A DNA stretch of 64,000 bases from Candidatus Uhrbacteria bacterium (lineage in GTDB: Bacteria; Patescibacteriota; Patescibacteriia; 2-12-FULL-60-25): positions 30,548 to 94,547 of the forward strand of contig JADZFU010000006.1 of NCBI GenBank assembly GCA_020854265.1, read 5' to 3'. Position numbers and translations under genes: made by a program. Of the stretch, positions 55,936 through 64,000 are shown in pieces. Under the pieces are notes generated by a model that had not been told where the DNA came from, ran no database searches, and was given only the letters and a program-made list of their open reading frames with translations. Position 1 is the stretch's first letter. Every line of letters begins with the position of its first letter.

Positions 55936-56718
55936 ATGAAAAAAATTTTTCTCGCTTTATCGGCCGTCGCGTTATTGGCCGCTGGCTGTCCGAGTGCGCC
56001 GCCGGCTAGTATCCAGCCGAATACCCAGGCCGTCACCGAATATGCTATTCAGGAAGGCGATCTTTACGGCACATTCTTCGTCAAAGACCCTCCGCCGATT
56101 GGAGCGCCTGGACTGCTTCTCATCCACGAATGGTGGGGTTTGAATGACCAAGTGAAGGATGAAGCAAGAAAACTAGCTGATCAGGGGTATGCGGTATTCG
56201 CTATTAGTCTGTATGACGGCGAAGTCGCCAAAGACGCGGCACGTGCAGGCGAATTAGCAGGAAAAGTCCGCTCCAATCCCGCCGAAGCAGAGCGCAAAAT
56301 GAAACTGGCTCTCGATTTCCTTGAAAAACAGGAAACCGTCGATAAAACCCGTCTTGCATCGCTCGGCTGGTGCTTTGGCGGGGGAATGAGCAATATCCTT
56401 GCTTCATCCGGGGACCCGCGTATCAAGGCATCGGTCGTGTACTATGGAACACCGACAACAGATGCCGCTCGATTGAAAAATATGTCGCGTCCGATACTTG
56501 GTATCTGGGGCGAAGATGACCAAAGCGTGAAAGCGGCCGATGTTCGCGCTTTCGAGGAGAAGTTGAAAGCGCAGGGGACGCCGGTCGAATTCCATTATTA
56601 CGCCGGCGCCGGACATGCCTTTGCAAATCCGACTCGGGGCGATGCATATCGTCCGGAAGCTGCGGCAGATGCCTGGCAAAAAACCCTCGACTTCTTGAAA
56701 CGCGAACTCGGAATGTAA
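55936..56718 (+). CDS. Dienelactone hydrolase family lipoprotein
   Basis: 260 aa. Lipoprotein signal MKKIFLALSAVALLAAGC (lipidated Cys18). The alpha/beta hydrolase domain has IHEWWGLNDQVKDEARKLA, the nucleophile Cys in GWCFGGG, Asp in GEDDQSV and His in GAGHAF: the Cys-Asp-His triad of dienelactone hydrolases. It is exported and acts outside the membrane. The true ester or lactone substrate is unknown. TATAGT ends 8 nt before the ATG, without an SD. Confidence 0.9.
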   Translation: MKKIFLALSAVALLAAGCPSAPPASIQPNTQAVTEYAIQEGDLYGTFFVKDPPPIGAPGLLLIHEWWGLNDQVKDEARKLADQGYAVFAISLYDGEVAKDAARAGELAGKVRSNPAEAERKMKLALDFLEKQETVDKTRLASLGWCFGGGMSNILASSGDPRIKASVVYYGTPTTDAARLKNMSRPILGIWGEDDQSVKAADVRAFEEKLKAQGTPVEFHYYAGAGHAFANPTRGDAYRPEAAADAWQKTLDFLKRELGM

Positions 56719-56723
56719 AAAAC

Positions 56724-56762
56724 AACACCCTCGAGTCCGCCTTGGCGGATCGAGGGTGTTTC
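56724..56762. terminator. Bidirectional intrinsic terminator
   Basis: AACACCCTCGA/TCGAGGGTGTT with an inner CCGC/GCGG. It ends both the hydrolase (plus) and pyrF (minus) transcripts. A-rich on the left, giving T-rich on the minus strand. Confidence 0.88.
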
Positions 56763-56765
56763 AGT

Positions 56766-57563
56766 TCATGCGGCCAAGGCCGCCTCGATCTCGTTGATGA
56801 TCGATTCCGCCGCTTCGACCGGGGATTCGGCTTCGGTGATGGGACGGCCCACCACCAAGAAGTCGGATCCGGCCTTGATGGCACCAGCCGGAGTTGCCAC
56901 GCGCTTCTGGTCGTGAACCTTGCCGCCCACCGGTCTGATGCCAGGTGTAAGCAGCTTGAGGTCGTCGTGGTCGAAGGACCTGCGCAGCATCGGAACCTCT
57001 TGCGGCGAGCACACGATGCCGTCGATACCGCAGTCGTGCGCGAGGCGCGCGAGCTGGAGGACGTGCCTCTCGAGATACATCTTCTGCGTCTCCAGCCGCT
57101 CCTGCTCGTCGATGATGTTGAGCTGAGGGCAGACGCCGATGTCCACGGCCTGATCGTAGTCGATGCTCGTCAGGAGAGTGACGGCAAACAGCATGGGCTT
57201 CGGACGGTCCGAATTCGCCGCATGCCACGCATCGCGCGCAACGCGCGCCGCCTCGAGCATCTTCGGCCCGCCGGACGCGTGGAGCGTCATGATGCGCACA
57301 TTCGGCTGCGCGCACAGGGCGCTCACGGCACCGGCTACCTGCTCCGGGATGTCGTGGAGCTTCTTGTCGATGAAGACCGGCGTCTGTCGAAAGCCCGCCA
57401 TCTCGATGGCACGCAAGGTGCCAACGGCCGACTCCAGCGTGAGTCCTGCCTTGAAGAACCCGCAGTGGCCGCTCAGGTGCTGAACCCAGTTGGCGGCCAT
57501 CGTCGGGTCCGACGTGTCGAGCGCGATGATCAAGCGGTTTCTGGCTTCGAATCTTCGGTCCAT
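56766..57563 (-). CDS. pyrF: Orotidine 5'-phosphate decarboxylase
   Basis: 265 aa. It makes UMP from OMP. Catalytic signature FIDKKLHDIPEQV (D-x-K-x2-D), the N-terminal strand LIIALDT, and phosphate-binding TPGIRPVGG and FLVVGRPITEA. The ATG at 57563 is preceded by GGGGGAAG. Codons are AAG- and CTC-rich, as in the accessory set. No other pyrimidine gene is in the window, so it may have come alone. A TTGACA lies upstream on the minus strand but the -10 is poor. Confidence 0.93.
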   Translation of the reverse strand: MDRRFEARNRLIIALDTSDPTMAANWVQHLSGHCGFFKAGLTLESAVGTLRAIEMAGFRQTPVFIDKKLHDIPEQVAGAVSALCAQPNVRIMTLHASGGPKMLEAARVARDAWHAANSDRPKPMLFAVTLLTSIDYDQAVDIGVCPQLNIIDEQERLETQKMYLERHVLQLARLAHDCGIDGIVCSPQEVPMLRRSFDHDDLKLLTPGIRPVGGKVHDQKRVATPAGAIKAGSDFLVVGRPITEAESPVEAAESIINEIEAALAA

Positions 57564-57606
57564 GTCTTCCCCCGTTTGGAAGGTTCTATGCTAAGCCTGC
57601 GCATAT

Positions 57607-57635
57607 TTGCCTAACCTGTCAATAATTGCTATACT
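57607..57635 (+). promoter_or_regulatory. Promoter of the Tic20/DUF4870-like gene
   Basis: TTGCCT, 17 nt, TATACT; the ATG is 9 nt further, so the leader is minimal. Confidence 0.65.
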
Positions 57636-57644
57636 ATCTGCCGT

Positions 57645-58013
57645 ATGGACAACCAAACCCCACACTCCTCAGCACCGCATGAGGCGCCGAAAATGGCATC
57701 AAAAATGCACTTCGACCCAAAGGACGTCGAAGAAAACAAGCTTCTTGCTGCCATCGCCTACCTCTGGATCCTGTGTTTTGTCCCGCTTCTCCTTAAAAAA
57801 GATTCCAAGTTCGCCTACGAACATGGTAAACAAGGTCTCGTAATGTTCATCGTCGGCTTGCTCGGCATGTTCATCTTCTGGATTCCGCTCATCGGCTGGC
57901 TCTTGTGGCTCGGCGTCGTCATCCTGAATATCGTTGCCATCATCAAGGCGCTTCAGGGCGAGTTCTGGGAAATTCCGCTGTTCGGCCAGTTCCGCAACAA
58001 GTTCAACCTGTAA
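57645..58013 (+). CDS. DUF4870/Tic20-like small membrane protein
   Basis: 122 aa. A polar N-terminus (1-38), then three hydrophobic segments: LLAAIAYLWILCFVPLLL, LVMFIVGLLGMFIFWIPLIG (in part) and LWLGVVILNIVAIIKAL. KFAYEHGKQGLVMF is typical of the family. Function unknown. Own promoter and terminator. Confidence 0.8.
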   Translation: MDNQTPHSSAPHEAPKMASKMHFDPKDVEENKLLAAIAYLWILCFVPLLLKKDSKFAYEHGKQGLVMFIVGLLGMFIFWIPLIGWLLWLGVVILNIVAIIKALQGEFWEIPLFGQFRNKFNL

Positions 58014-58026
58014 TTCATCCAAAAAA

Positions 58027-58054
58027 AATCCGCTCGACAATGGGCGGATTTTTT
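58027..58054 (+). terminator. Intrinsic terminator
   Basis: AATCCGC/GCGGATT extended by A/T pairs, 10-nt loop, then TTTT. TATAAT of the next gene follows at 58059-58064. Confidence 0.85.
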
Positions 58055-58075
58055 GTTATAATTTTTATTATTGAT

Positions 58076-59431
58076 ATGCGCAATCCTTTCGAACGCGGTC
58101 CGCTGATGTCTCCGGCGGATGGGGAAAGAGGCGGGGGGAGGAGCAAGCATCATGAAATGCTTGAAAAAGAAAAAAATCTTTTTTTTCTTGATTTAATTTT
58201 GCGTCGAGCAAGAAAAATGAACGAAGGAAATAACGGCTTGATTTGTTCTCTCGATCTGTCCAATGCCGGCGAAGAAGAGGTTAAGGCATGCGAGGAGTTG
58301 GGAATACTTGAATCAGGCAAGCCGGATGGTGCGATCAAGCTTTTGAAAATTTTTTCAGGTGGAGCGGTCATCCGCGAGTTCCGTGCTCAGCAGCATGCAT
58401 GGAAATCGGTCCAAAAAGCACGCGAAGCTGGTCGTGAGGATCTCGCGTCTATTCCAAAGGTGCGTATATTTACGACGCTTGATGTGAATGCGGATACGCG
58501 CGACATGTTGATGCGGAGGTTTGGTTACAAAGCGCCGACTCAATCCGTCGATGCATTCGTTATGGATAGAGTATACGGCAAGGATGTGGCCACGATCATG
58601 TTTCAAGAGGTTTTGTTACGGCATCGTGATTCTAATTATCGCAACCGAGAAACCATCGAGGCGATGGATTTTCAGGAATTGGCACAGCACGCATATAACG
58701 TTCTCGGTCTGGCATCGCGTTTTAGCGGGGATGTAGGCGGAGAGCTGAACGCCGAAACACGCAGATTACAAAACATGCAGGCGCAAAAAGTATACGATTT
58801 TTTGGGGGACAGCGGTCTGCGCATCCACCCGCCGCTTTTGCAGGCGATGCGTAATACCATCGGCGTGTTTCATAAAGAAGGTTTGGTTTGGCGTGACGGA
58901 CATCAGCGTAATTTCATGATTGCGGGTGAATACGATGCTGATAAAATTGCCAAAGGCGCCGAGCCTGGGGAGCCGTATGTTATCGACTTCGGCGGATCCG
59001 AAGTACTAGGCCACCCTCCCGGCTCGGATGAGGCGCGTGAAGATTTTGTCGCCATCGATAAGCTTATTGATGTATTTGTAAAAGGTGAGACCACGAAATC
59101 TAAGGCCGTGGCCGGAGAGCAGGGCAAGGTAGATGCATGGCAGCGCAAATCCGAACGCATGTCCAAGCATCCCGTACTCGGTCCGAAGCTTCTCAAGCTT
59201 GAATCCGAATGGAAATCAGGCTCGATCGATATGAAAAAAGTATTCCAGACATTCTCCCGCCCGGGGGATGCCTCGGAAGACGTTCTCCCTGCAATCATCC
59301 AATTGATAGCACGTTCAGGGATGGCATCAGAGGCGAAGGAAGCCTTAAAGGAATATTTGGTGAATGAAGAAAAACGCATGTCCCCGGCAGACCAGAGAAA
59401 TGTACGAAATTTCATCAAGCAAATGGAATAA
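58076..59431 (+). CDS. Kinase-like protein (atypical protein/small-molecule kinase fold)
   Basis: 451 aa. ATG 58076, 11 nt after TATAAT. N-lobe-like part (about 85-185) with a hinge-like FVMDRVYGKDVATI. The catalytic loop is GLVWRDGHQRNFMI (RD-x3-N arrangement) and the metal-binding strand is YVIDFGGSE (DFG-like). The C-terminal 120 residues are helical. It resembles ABC1/APH-type kinases in motifs only. The N-lobe lysine is not clear, so the activity is uncertain. Highly charged and soluble. Confidence 0.7.
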   Translation: MRNPFERGPLMSPADGERGGGRSKHHEMLEKEKNLFFLDLILRRARKMNEGNNGLICSLDLSNAGEEEVKACEELGILESGKPDGAIKLLKIFSGGAVIREFRAQQHAWKSVQKAREAGREDLASIPKVRIFTTLDVNADTRDMLMRRFGYKAPTQSVDAFVMDRVYGKDVATIMFQEVLLRHRDSNYRNRETIEAMDFQELAQHAYNVLGLASRFSGDVGGELNAETRRLQNMQAQKVYDFLGDSGLRIHPPLLQAMRNTIGVFHKEGLVWRDGHQRNFMIAGEYDADKIAKGAEPGEPYVIDFGGSEVLGHPPGSDEAREDFVAIDKLIDVFVKGETTKSKAVAGEQGKVDAWQRKSERMSKHPVLGPKLLKLESEWKSGSIDMKKVFQTFSRPGDASEDVLPAIIQLIARSGMASEAKEALKEYLVNEEKRMSPADQRNVRNFIKQME

Positions 59432-59436
59432 AAAGA

Positions 59437-59466
59437 AACGAGCCCCGCGTTGATGCGGGGCTCGTT
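59437..59466. terminator. Bidirectional intrinsic terminator
   Basis: 12-bp stem AACGAGCCCCGC/GCGGGGCTCGTT, 6-nt loop. The minus strand has TTTCTTTTTATT after it, and the plus strand TGTGTC, so it mainly serves the small minus-strand gene. Confidence 0.88.
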
Positions 59467-59469
59467 GTG

Positions 59470-59667
59470 TCAGATAGTCAGGATGCCGATCGGGCGGCGG
59501 GAGACGAACTCGTCGTCCAGACCGTACAGCTCGTAGTGCTCCTCGTCCTCGCACAGCAGGGCCTTGAAGCCGCTTGCCTCGGCGAGAGTGAAGAACTCGC
59601 GGATGCGGTCCTTCATCGCCTGGTCGAGCTTCTTGGTCCAGGAGAGGTCGAAATACTTGCGATCCAT
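59470..59667 (-). CDS. Small orphan, 65 aa
   Basis: MDRKYFDLSWTKKL at the N-terminus, a helix (AMKDRIREFFTLAEASGF), then an acidic stretch (CEDEEHYELYGLDDEF). GGAGGAG lies 9 nt before the ATG. Own promoter and terminator. Not recognised. SD-led accessory style. Confidence 0.7.
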   Translation of the reverse strand: MDRKYFDLSWTKKLDQAMKDRIREFFTLAEASGFKALLCEDEEHYELYGLDDEFVSRRPIGILTI

Positions 59668-59700
59668 GGGAAAGGCTCCTCCAAAGCCGAGCGTGGGGAT

Positions 59701-59729
59701 ACCTCATCATATTTTAATCGAATTGTCAA
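59701..59729 (-). promoter_or_regulatory. Promoter of the 65-aa orphan
   Basis: On the minus strand, TTGACA (59729-59724), then TATGATGAGGT starting 12 nt later; with a 17-nt spacer the -10 is TGAGGT (59706-59701). Same pattern as 8445-8473. Confidence 0.6.
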
Positions 59730-59778
59730 TCCATCTGCAAGGCTGGTCAAAACCCAATAATTCCGCTAAAGTTGGCAC

Positions 59779-60909
59779 ATGTTAACCGAGCTTTTAGCCC
59801 GCGCTGACGCACTTAGATCCAGAATTATTGAAGCCTGGCGCATCTTGTCTTTGGATGCCGTCAAAGCGGAAATCGCTGCACTCGAAGCCGAAACCATGGC
59901 TCCGGATTTCTGGACCGACCAAGACCGCGCCAAACGAGAATCGCAAAAACTCTCGTCGCTTCAAAAGGAGTATGCGTCATGGAATGCACTCCGCATGGCC
60001 GTGATGGAAACGCAGGAGCTCATCGGTATGGGTATTGCCGACAAGGATGAATCCGTTTCTTCCGACGTCGAAAAGCGCCTCGACGAGCTTGAAAAACAGT
60101 ATCTCGATTTGGAGTTCAGTCTTATGTTCTCCGGCGAGCATGATGCAAATAACGCTATTCTTTCGATTCACGCCGGCGCTGGAGGCACGGACGCACAAGA
60201 TTGGGCCGAAATGCTCATGCGCATGTTCTTCCGCTATGCCGAACGCAAAGGCTGGTCCATCAAGCTGCTCGACGAAAGCCGCGGGGGAGAGGCCGGCATC
60301 AAATCGGCCACGTTTGAAATCACCGGACGCTTCGCTTACGGCCATCTCAAATCCGAGCATGGCGTTCATCGTCTCGTACGCCAGTCTCCCTTCAATGCTG
60401 ATGCACTCCGTCAAACGTCTTTCGCATTGGTCGAGGTCGTTCCGGAAATCGACGAAGACACCTCCATTGAAATCGATCCCAAAGACCTGCGTATCGACAC
60501 CTTCATGTCCGGCGGCAAAGGCGGGCAATCCGTAAACACCACATATTCTGCTGTCCGCATCGTCCATCTTCCTACCAATATCGTCGTCTCCTGCCAAAAC
60601 GAGCGTTCGCAGGCGCAAAACAAGGAAATGGCCATGAAAATTTTGCGCTCCAAGCTCGTAAAACTGCGCGAAGAAGAAATCCAGAAAGAAAAACTCAAAT
60701 TGCGGGGCGAGTATCAAAGCGCCGAGTGGGGGAATCAAATCCGCTCCTATGTCTTACACCCATATCACATGGTCAAAGACCATCGCACTTCCGTCGAAAC
60801 CTCCGATACGGACGCTGTCTTGGACGGCGATCTCGATATGTTTGTCGAAGGCTATCTGCGCGCCCAGGCCGAAGGCCGTGATCTCAAAGCTGAACTGAAT
60901 GAGGAATAA
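59779..60909 (+). CDS. prfB: Peptide chain release factor 2
   Basis: 376 aa. It reads UGA and UAA stops. The SPF codon-recognition motif is in RQSPFNADALRQTSFA, and GGQ in MSGGKGGQSVNTTYSAVRI. The frame is continuous from the ATG, so the usual autoregulatory frameshift is absent. TAAAGT ends 6 nt before the ATG, so the mRNA is probably leaderless. Its presence argues for a standard code with TGA as stop. Confidence 0.97.
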   Translation: MLTELLARADALRSRIIEAWRILSLDAVKAEIAALEAETMAPDFWTDQDRAKRESQKLSSLQKEYASWNALRMAVMETQELIGMGIADKDESVSSDVEKRLDELEKQYLDLEFSLMFSGEHDANNAILSIHAGAGGTDAQDWAEMLMRMFFRYAERKGWSIKLLDESRGGEAGIKSATFEITGRFAYGHLKSEHGVHRLVRQSPFNADALRQTSFALVEVVPEIDEDTSIEIDPKDLRIDTFMSGGKGGQSVNTTYSAVRIVHLPTNIVVSCQNERSQAQNKEMAMKILRSKLVKLREEEIQKEKLKLRGEYQSAEWGNQIRSYVLHPYHMVKDHRTSVETSDTDAVLDGDLDMFVEGYLRAQAEGRDLKAELNEE

Positions 60910-60926
60910 GTGGTAGAATCAGACCA

Positions 60927-61901
60927 ATGAAAAAACTCGCAATCGTCACCGGCGGAGCCGGATTTATCGGTTCGCATCTCGTGGATCGCTTGTTGATCGA
61001 AGGCTGGAGCGTAGAAGTGATTGATGATCTCTCCACCGGATCCAAAGCCAACGTAAATCCGAAAGCAAAACTGCATATGCTTGATATTCGGAATCCAAAC
61101 GCGGCAGACCTGATCAGAAAAAAGAAACCGCAAGTCGTGTTTCACCTAGCGGCGCAGGCAAGCGTCTCGGTTTCCGTGAAAGATCCCATTCGCGATGCCG
61201 AAACCAACCTGCATGCAACACTTGCCTTGCTTGAGGCGGCATCCGAAACAAAGGTAAAACGGTTTGTATTTGCCGGGACAGGCGGTGCGCTTTCGTCCGA
61301 ACATGTCCGTGTCCCTACCGACGAAGAGCATGCGGCAGAGCCTGCTTCGCCATACGCCATTGCCAAGGTTGCATCAGAATACTACGGAGCATTTTATCGG
61401 CTCGCAAAAAAACTTCCCTTCATTTCATTGCGCTTGGCAAATGTGTACGGTCCTCGTCAGAATCCGCATGGAGAAGCCGGCGTAATTGCCATCTTTACCA
61501 AACGGATGTTGAAAGGGGAGCCGGTCAAAATCAACGGAAGCGGTCAGCAGACACGCGACTATATATATGTGGAGGATATTATCGAGGCCTTCATGGCCTC
61601 AATCCGGCATAAAGATGCAATCGGCCCGTTCCATATCGGCACTGGACGAGAAACCTCGGTGAATGATTTGTTCAAGAAACTCGCAGATCTCACCGGTTAT
61701 AATCGTAAACCCGGTAAAGGACCTGCCGATATCGGCGCGCCTACCCGCTCGGCATTGAAATCCAAAAAAGCCTACAAAGAGCTCGGCTGGAGTGCGTTGA
61801 CGCCTCTTGATGAAGGCCTATGGCTCACGGTCGACTGGTTTAAACGGATGCAAACTGTCCAAACGCAAAATACATTCCCAAAATCAGGGAAGAGGAAATA
61901 A
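60927..61901 (+). CDS. NAD-dependent epimerase/dehydratase (UDP-sugar 4-epimerase type)
   Basis: 324 aa. Extended SDR: GGAGFIGSHLVDRLL (GxxGxxG), VFHLAAQASVS, catalytic Tyr-x3-Lys in YAIAKVASEYY, and RLANVYGPRQ. It would interconvert nucleotide sugars for the surface glycans made elsewhere in the window. TAGAAT ends 7 nt before the ATG. Its last 62 nt overlap the opposite-strand SemiSWEET gene. Confidence 0.9.
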   Translation: MKKLAIVTGGAGFIGSHLVDRLLIEGWSVEVIDDLSTGSKANVNPKAKLHMLDIRNPNAADLIRKKKPQVVFHLAAQASVSVSVKDPIRDAETNLHATLALLEAASETKVKRFVFAGTGGALSSEHVRVPTDEEHAAEPASPYAIAKVASEYYGAFYRLAKKLPFISLRLANVYGPRQNPHGEAGVIAIFTKRMLKGEPVKINGSGQQTRDYIYVEDIIEAFMASIRHKDAIGPFHIGTGRETSVNDLFKKLADLTGYNRKPGKGPADIGAPTRSALKSKKAYKELGWSALTPLDEGLWLTVDWFKRMQTVQTQNTFPKSGKRK

Positions 61902-62133
61902 GGTTGAGCGAGCCTGAAATAAGCAGGGGAATGGATTTGCGGTGGACCCCATACGCAATCCAGATGATATTGGTCACAACGAGAATGAAAAAGGTGGAGG
62001 GCGCAAGATCATCAACGTTTTTTGTGGTGAATATCTTGAAAACCTGGGGATATAGGGCGATTCCGGAGAGCAAAGACGCTCCCTCGGTCAGACGGTCAAT
62101 CGGATGGTTGTGCTTGTTGAATACGTTAAACAT
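61840..62133 (-). CDS. SemiSWEET-type sugar transporter
   Basis: 97 aa, three helices, the PQ-loop signature GIALYPQVFKIFTTKNVDDLA split as YPQ plus TKNVDD. Such half-transporters dimerise to pass sugars. TATCAT lies 6 nt before the ATG, so the mRNA is probably leaderless. Convergent with and overlapping the epimerase end. Confidence 0.88.
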   Translation of the reverse strand: MFNVFNKHNHPIDRLTEGASLLSGIALYPQVFKIFTTKNVDDLAPSTFFILVVTNIIWIAYGVHRKSIPLLISGSLNLISSSLILGMYFAFGQFASV

Positions 62134-62161
62134 ATCTATATGATACGCTATTTTTCGACAT

Positions 62162-62980
62162 ATGACCCCTACGGAAATCCGGTCTGTTCTCGCAAGCTTG
62201 GGAGGAGCTCCAAATAAGCGCCTTGGTCAGAATTTTTTGATAGACAAGACCGCGCTCGAAACCATAGTCGCCGAAGCCGAGATCGAGCCGGATGACTTGG
62301 TGCTGGAAGTCGGTCCCGGCCTTGGCGTGCTGACCGGAGCGATGATCGAAAAAGGTGCGGCTGTCACATCGGTCGAGCGCGACCGCCGTTTTGCCGAATA
62401 TCTAAAAAAGAAATTTCCAAAACGCTTCGATTTGATCGAAGGCGATGCCTCGCGTCTCGAATGGGAAAATCATTTTAAAAATAAAAATTGGAAATTCATT
62501 TCCAATCTTCCGTATTCGATTACCTCGCTCGCAATTCGAAAAGCATTATACGCGAAACACCCGCCAAGCAATCTCGTTGTCCTCGTTCAAAAAGAAGTGG
62601 CGGAACGGATTCTCGCTCGCGATCAAAAACACTCTCTCGTTTCTCTCATGGTCGCATTTGCTTCGCACGAAACTCGCCTCGTAAAAAAAGTTCCGCCAGG
62701 AGCATTCTTTCCTTCGCCAAAAGTCGACTCGGCAATTCTTCGCGTCATCCCAATGAATCAAAAAGAGCGTCAATTAATTTGGGGGATGAACCCGGAGTTG
62801 ATCATGTCTGTTGCGAAGCGCGGCTTTGCTCATCCGCGCAAGCTGCTAGCGTCGAATCTTGGGATACAGGCATCTGTTTTGGAGGAGATCGGTATTCCAG
62901 CCAAAGCTCGAGCAGAAGACCTCTCGCCTGCAAGCTGGCAGGCCCTTACTTTGGCCCTAGAACAAGCCAAAAATACATAA
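62162..62980 (+). CDS. rsmA: 16S rRNA (adenine(1518)-N6/adenine(1519)-N6)-dimethyltransferase
   Basis: 272 aa. KRLGQNFLID at the N-terminus, SAM motif LEVGPGLGVLT, and the NLPY catalytic motif in FISNLPYSITSLA. It dimethylates two adenines near the 3' end of 16S rRNA. It stands directly before the rRNA promoter and 16S gene. Start at 62162, divergent from the SemiSWEET gene. Confidence 0.96.
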   Translation: MTPTEIRSVLASLGGAPNKRLGQNFLIDKTALETIVAEAEIEPDDLVLEVGPGLGVLTGAMIEKGAAVTSVERDRRFAEYLKKKFPKRFDLIEGDASRLEWENHFKNKNWKFISNLPYSITSLAIRKALYAKHPPSNLVVLVQKEVAERILARDQKHSLVSLMVAFASHETRLVKKVPPGAFFPSPKVDSAILRVIPMNQKERQLIWGMNPELIMSVAKRGFAHPRKLLASNLGIQASVLEEIGIPAKARAEDLSPASWQALTLALEQAKNT

Positions 62981-62991
62981 GTCCTGAGGAC

Positions 62992-63020
62992 TTGACAGCC
63001 TCCGCGCACTTCATTAAACT
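62992..63020 (+). promoter_or_regulatory. rRNA operon promoter
   Basis: TTGACA, exactly 17 nt, TAAACT; transcription would start near 63027, about 88 nt before mature 16S. A GTCCT/AGGAC hairpin lies just upstream. I see no clear boxA. Confidence 0.8.
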
Positions 63021-63114
63021 TCCCGCACGTCGAAACTTTGACAACAGAAGAGTGATTGGAACCAAAACCAAGTCTATTTCTTGATCCCAAGGCTCCGCCA
63101 GGTGCTTTGGGGTT

Positions 63115-64000
<886 letters not shown>

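Noticed and set aside
59779..60909. Programmed frameshift in prfB
   Set aside because: The frame is continuous from the ATG through GGQ, with no internal TGA.

Overview
The window looks like a chromosomal piece of a Patescibacteria (Candidate Phyla Radiation) bacterium, probably of the Parcubacteria type. The partial 16S rRNA gene at the right end has a CPR-style base change in the 515F primer region. Several proteins are of kinds common in that group: a TraM/DUF87-type secretion ATPase, paired MacB-like permeases with a long adaptor, a short HrcA, and C-terminal 'GEAWY' repeats. There is little biosynthesis. The genetic code is standard: RF2 is present and TGA ends many genes. The lineage cannot be fixed further from the sequence alone.

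Layout. 1-3.4 kb: the end of mreB, a lone minus-strand orphan, a glycosyltransferase and a TrmB-like regulator. 3.4-4.15 kb: two tandem minus-strand mini transcription units, each encoding a short peptide with the same core (14 of 23 residues identical, mostly with different codons). 4.2-9.3 kb: three GC-rich Cys-rich lipoproteins, two with MopE-like metal-binding repeats and two sharing an unnamed C-terminal domain. 9.3-18.2 kb: surface glycan genes (methyltransferase, O-antigen ligase-like protein, two GT4 enzymes, a secreted glycoside-hydrolase-like protein, an anchored repeat protein). 18.2-26.3 kb: an HtrA-like protease, queA, an AbrB-like regulator and a MacAB-type exporter. 26.3-31.5 kb: an island of small orphan genes, several apparently related. 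31.5-36 kb: hrcA-grpE-dnaK-DUF3467-dnaJ behind a CIRCE element. 36.5-42.7 kb: tandem paralogues, a PAS-ECF sigma factor, nrdD (its glycyl-radical tail cut off by an in-frame stop), nrdG and doxX. 42.7-52.7 kb: cysS, a secretion ATPase cluster, dnaX, and membrane and polymer genes. 52.7-59.7 kb: a PAS-GGDEF protein, CIRCE-controlled groESL, dienelactone hydrolase, pyrF and a kinase-like protein. 59.8-64 kb: prfB, an epimerase, a SemiSWEET, rsmA and the start of the 16S gene.

Two gene styles are mixed here. Core genes (chaperones, translation, replication, export, glycan synthesis) mostly lack a Shine-Dalgarno (SD) sequence and use AAA for Lys. Many have a -10 box only 6-9 nt before the start codon, so they are probably read from leaderless mRNAs. 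The second style is AAG-rich, usually with a clear SD, often a TTGACR promoter and usually an intrinsic terminator. It covers the lipoproteins, the orphan islands, the GGDEF protein, pyrF and the twin peptides. This suggests genes gained from elsewhere or a separately controlled accessory set.

The most novel-looking elements are the twin peptide units, the shared Cys-rich C-terminal domain, the family of about 150-aa orphans, the split NrdD and the PAS-ECF sigma fusion.
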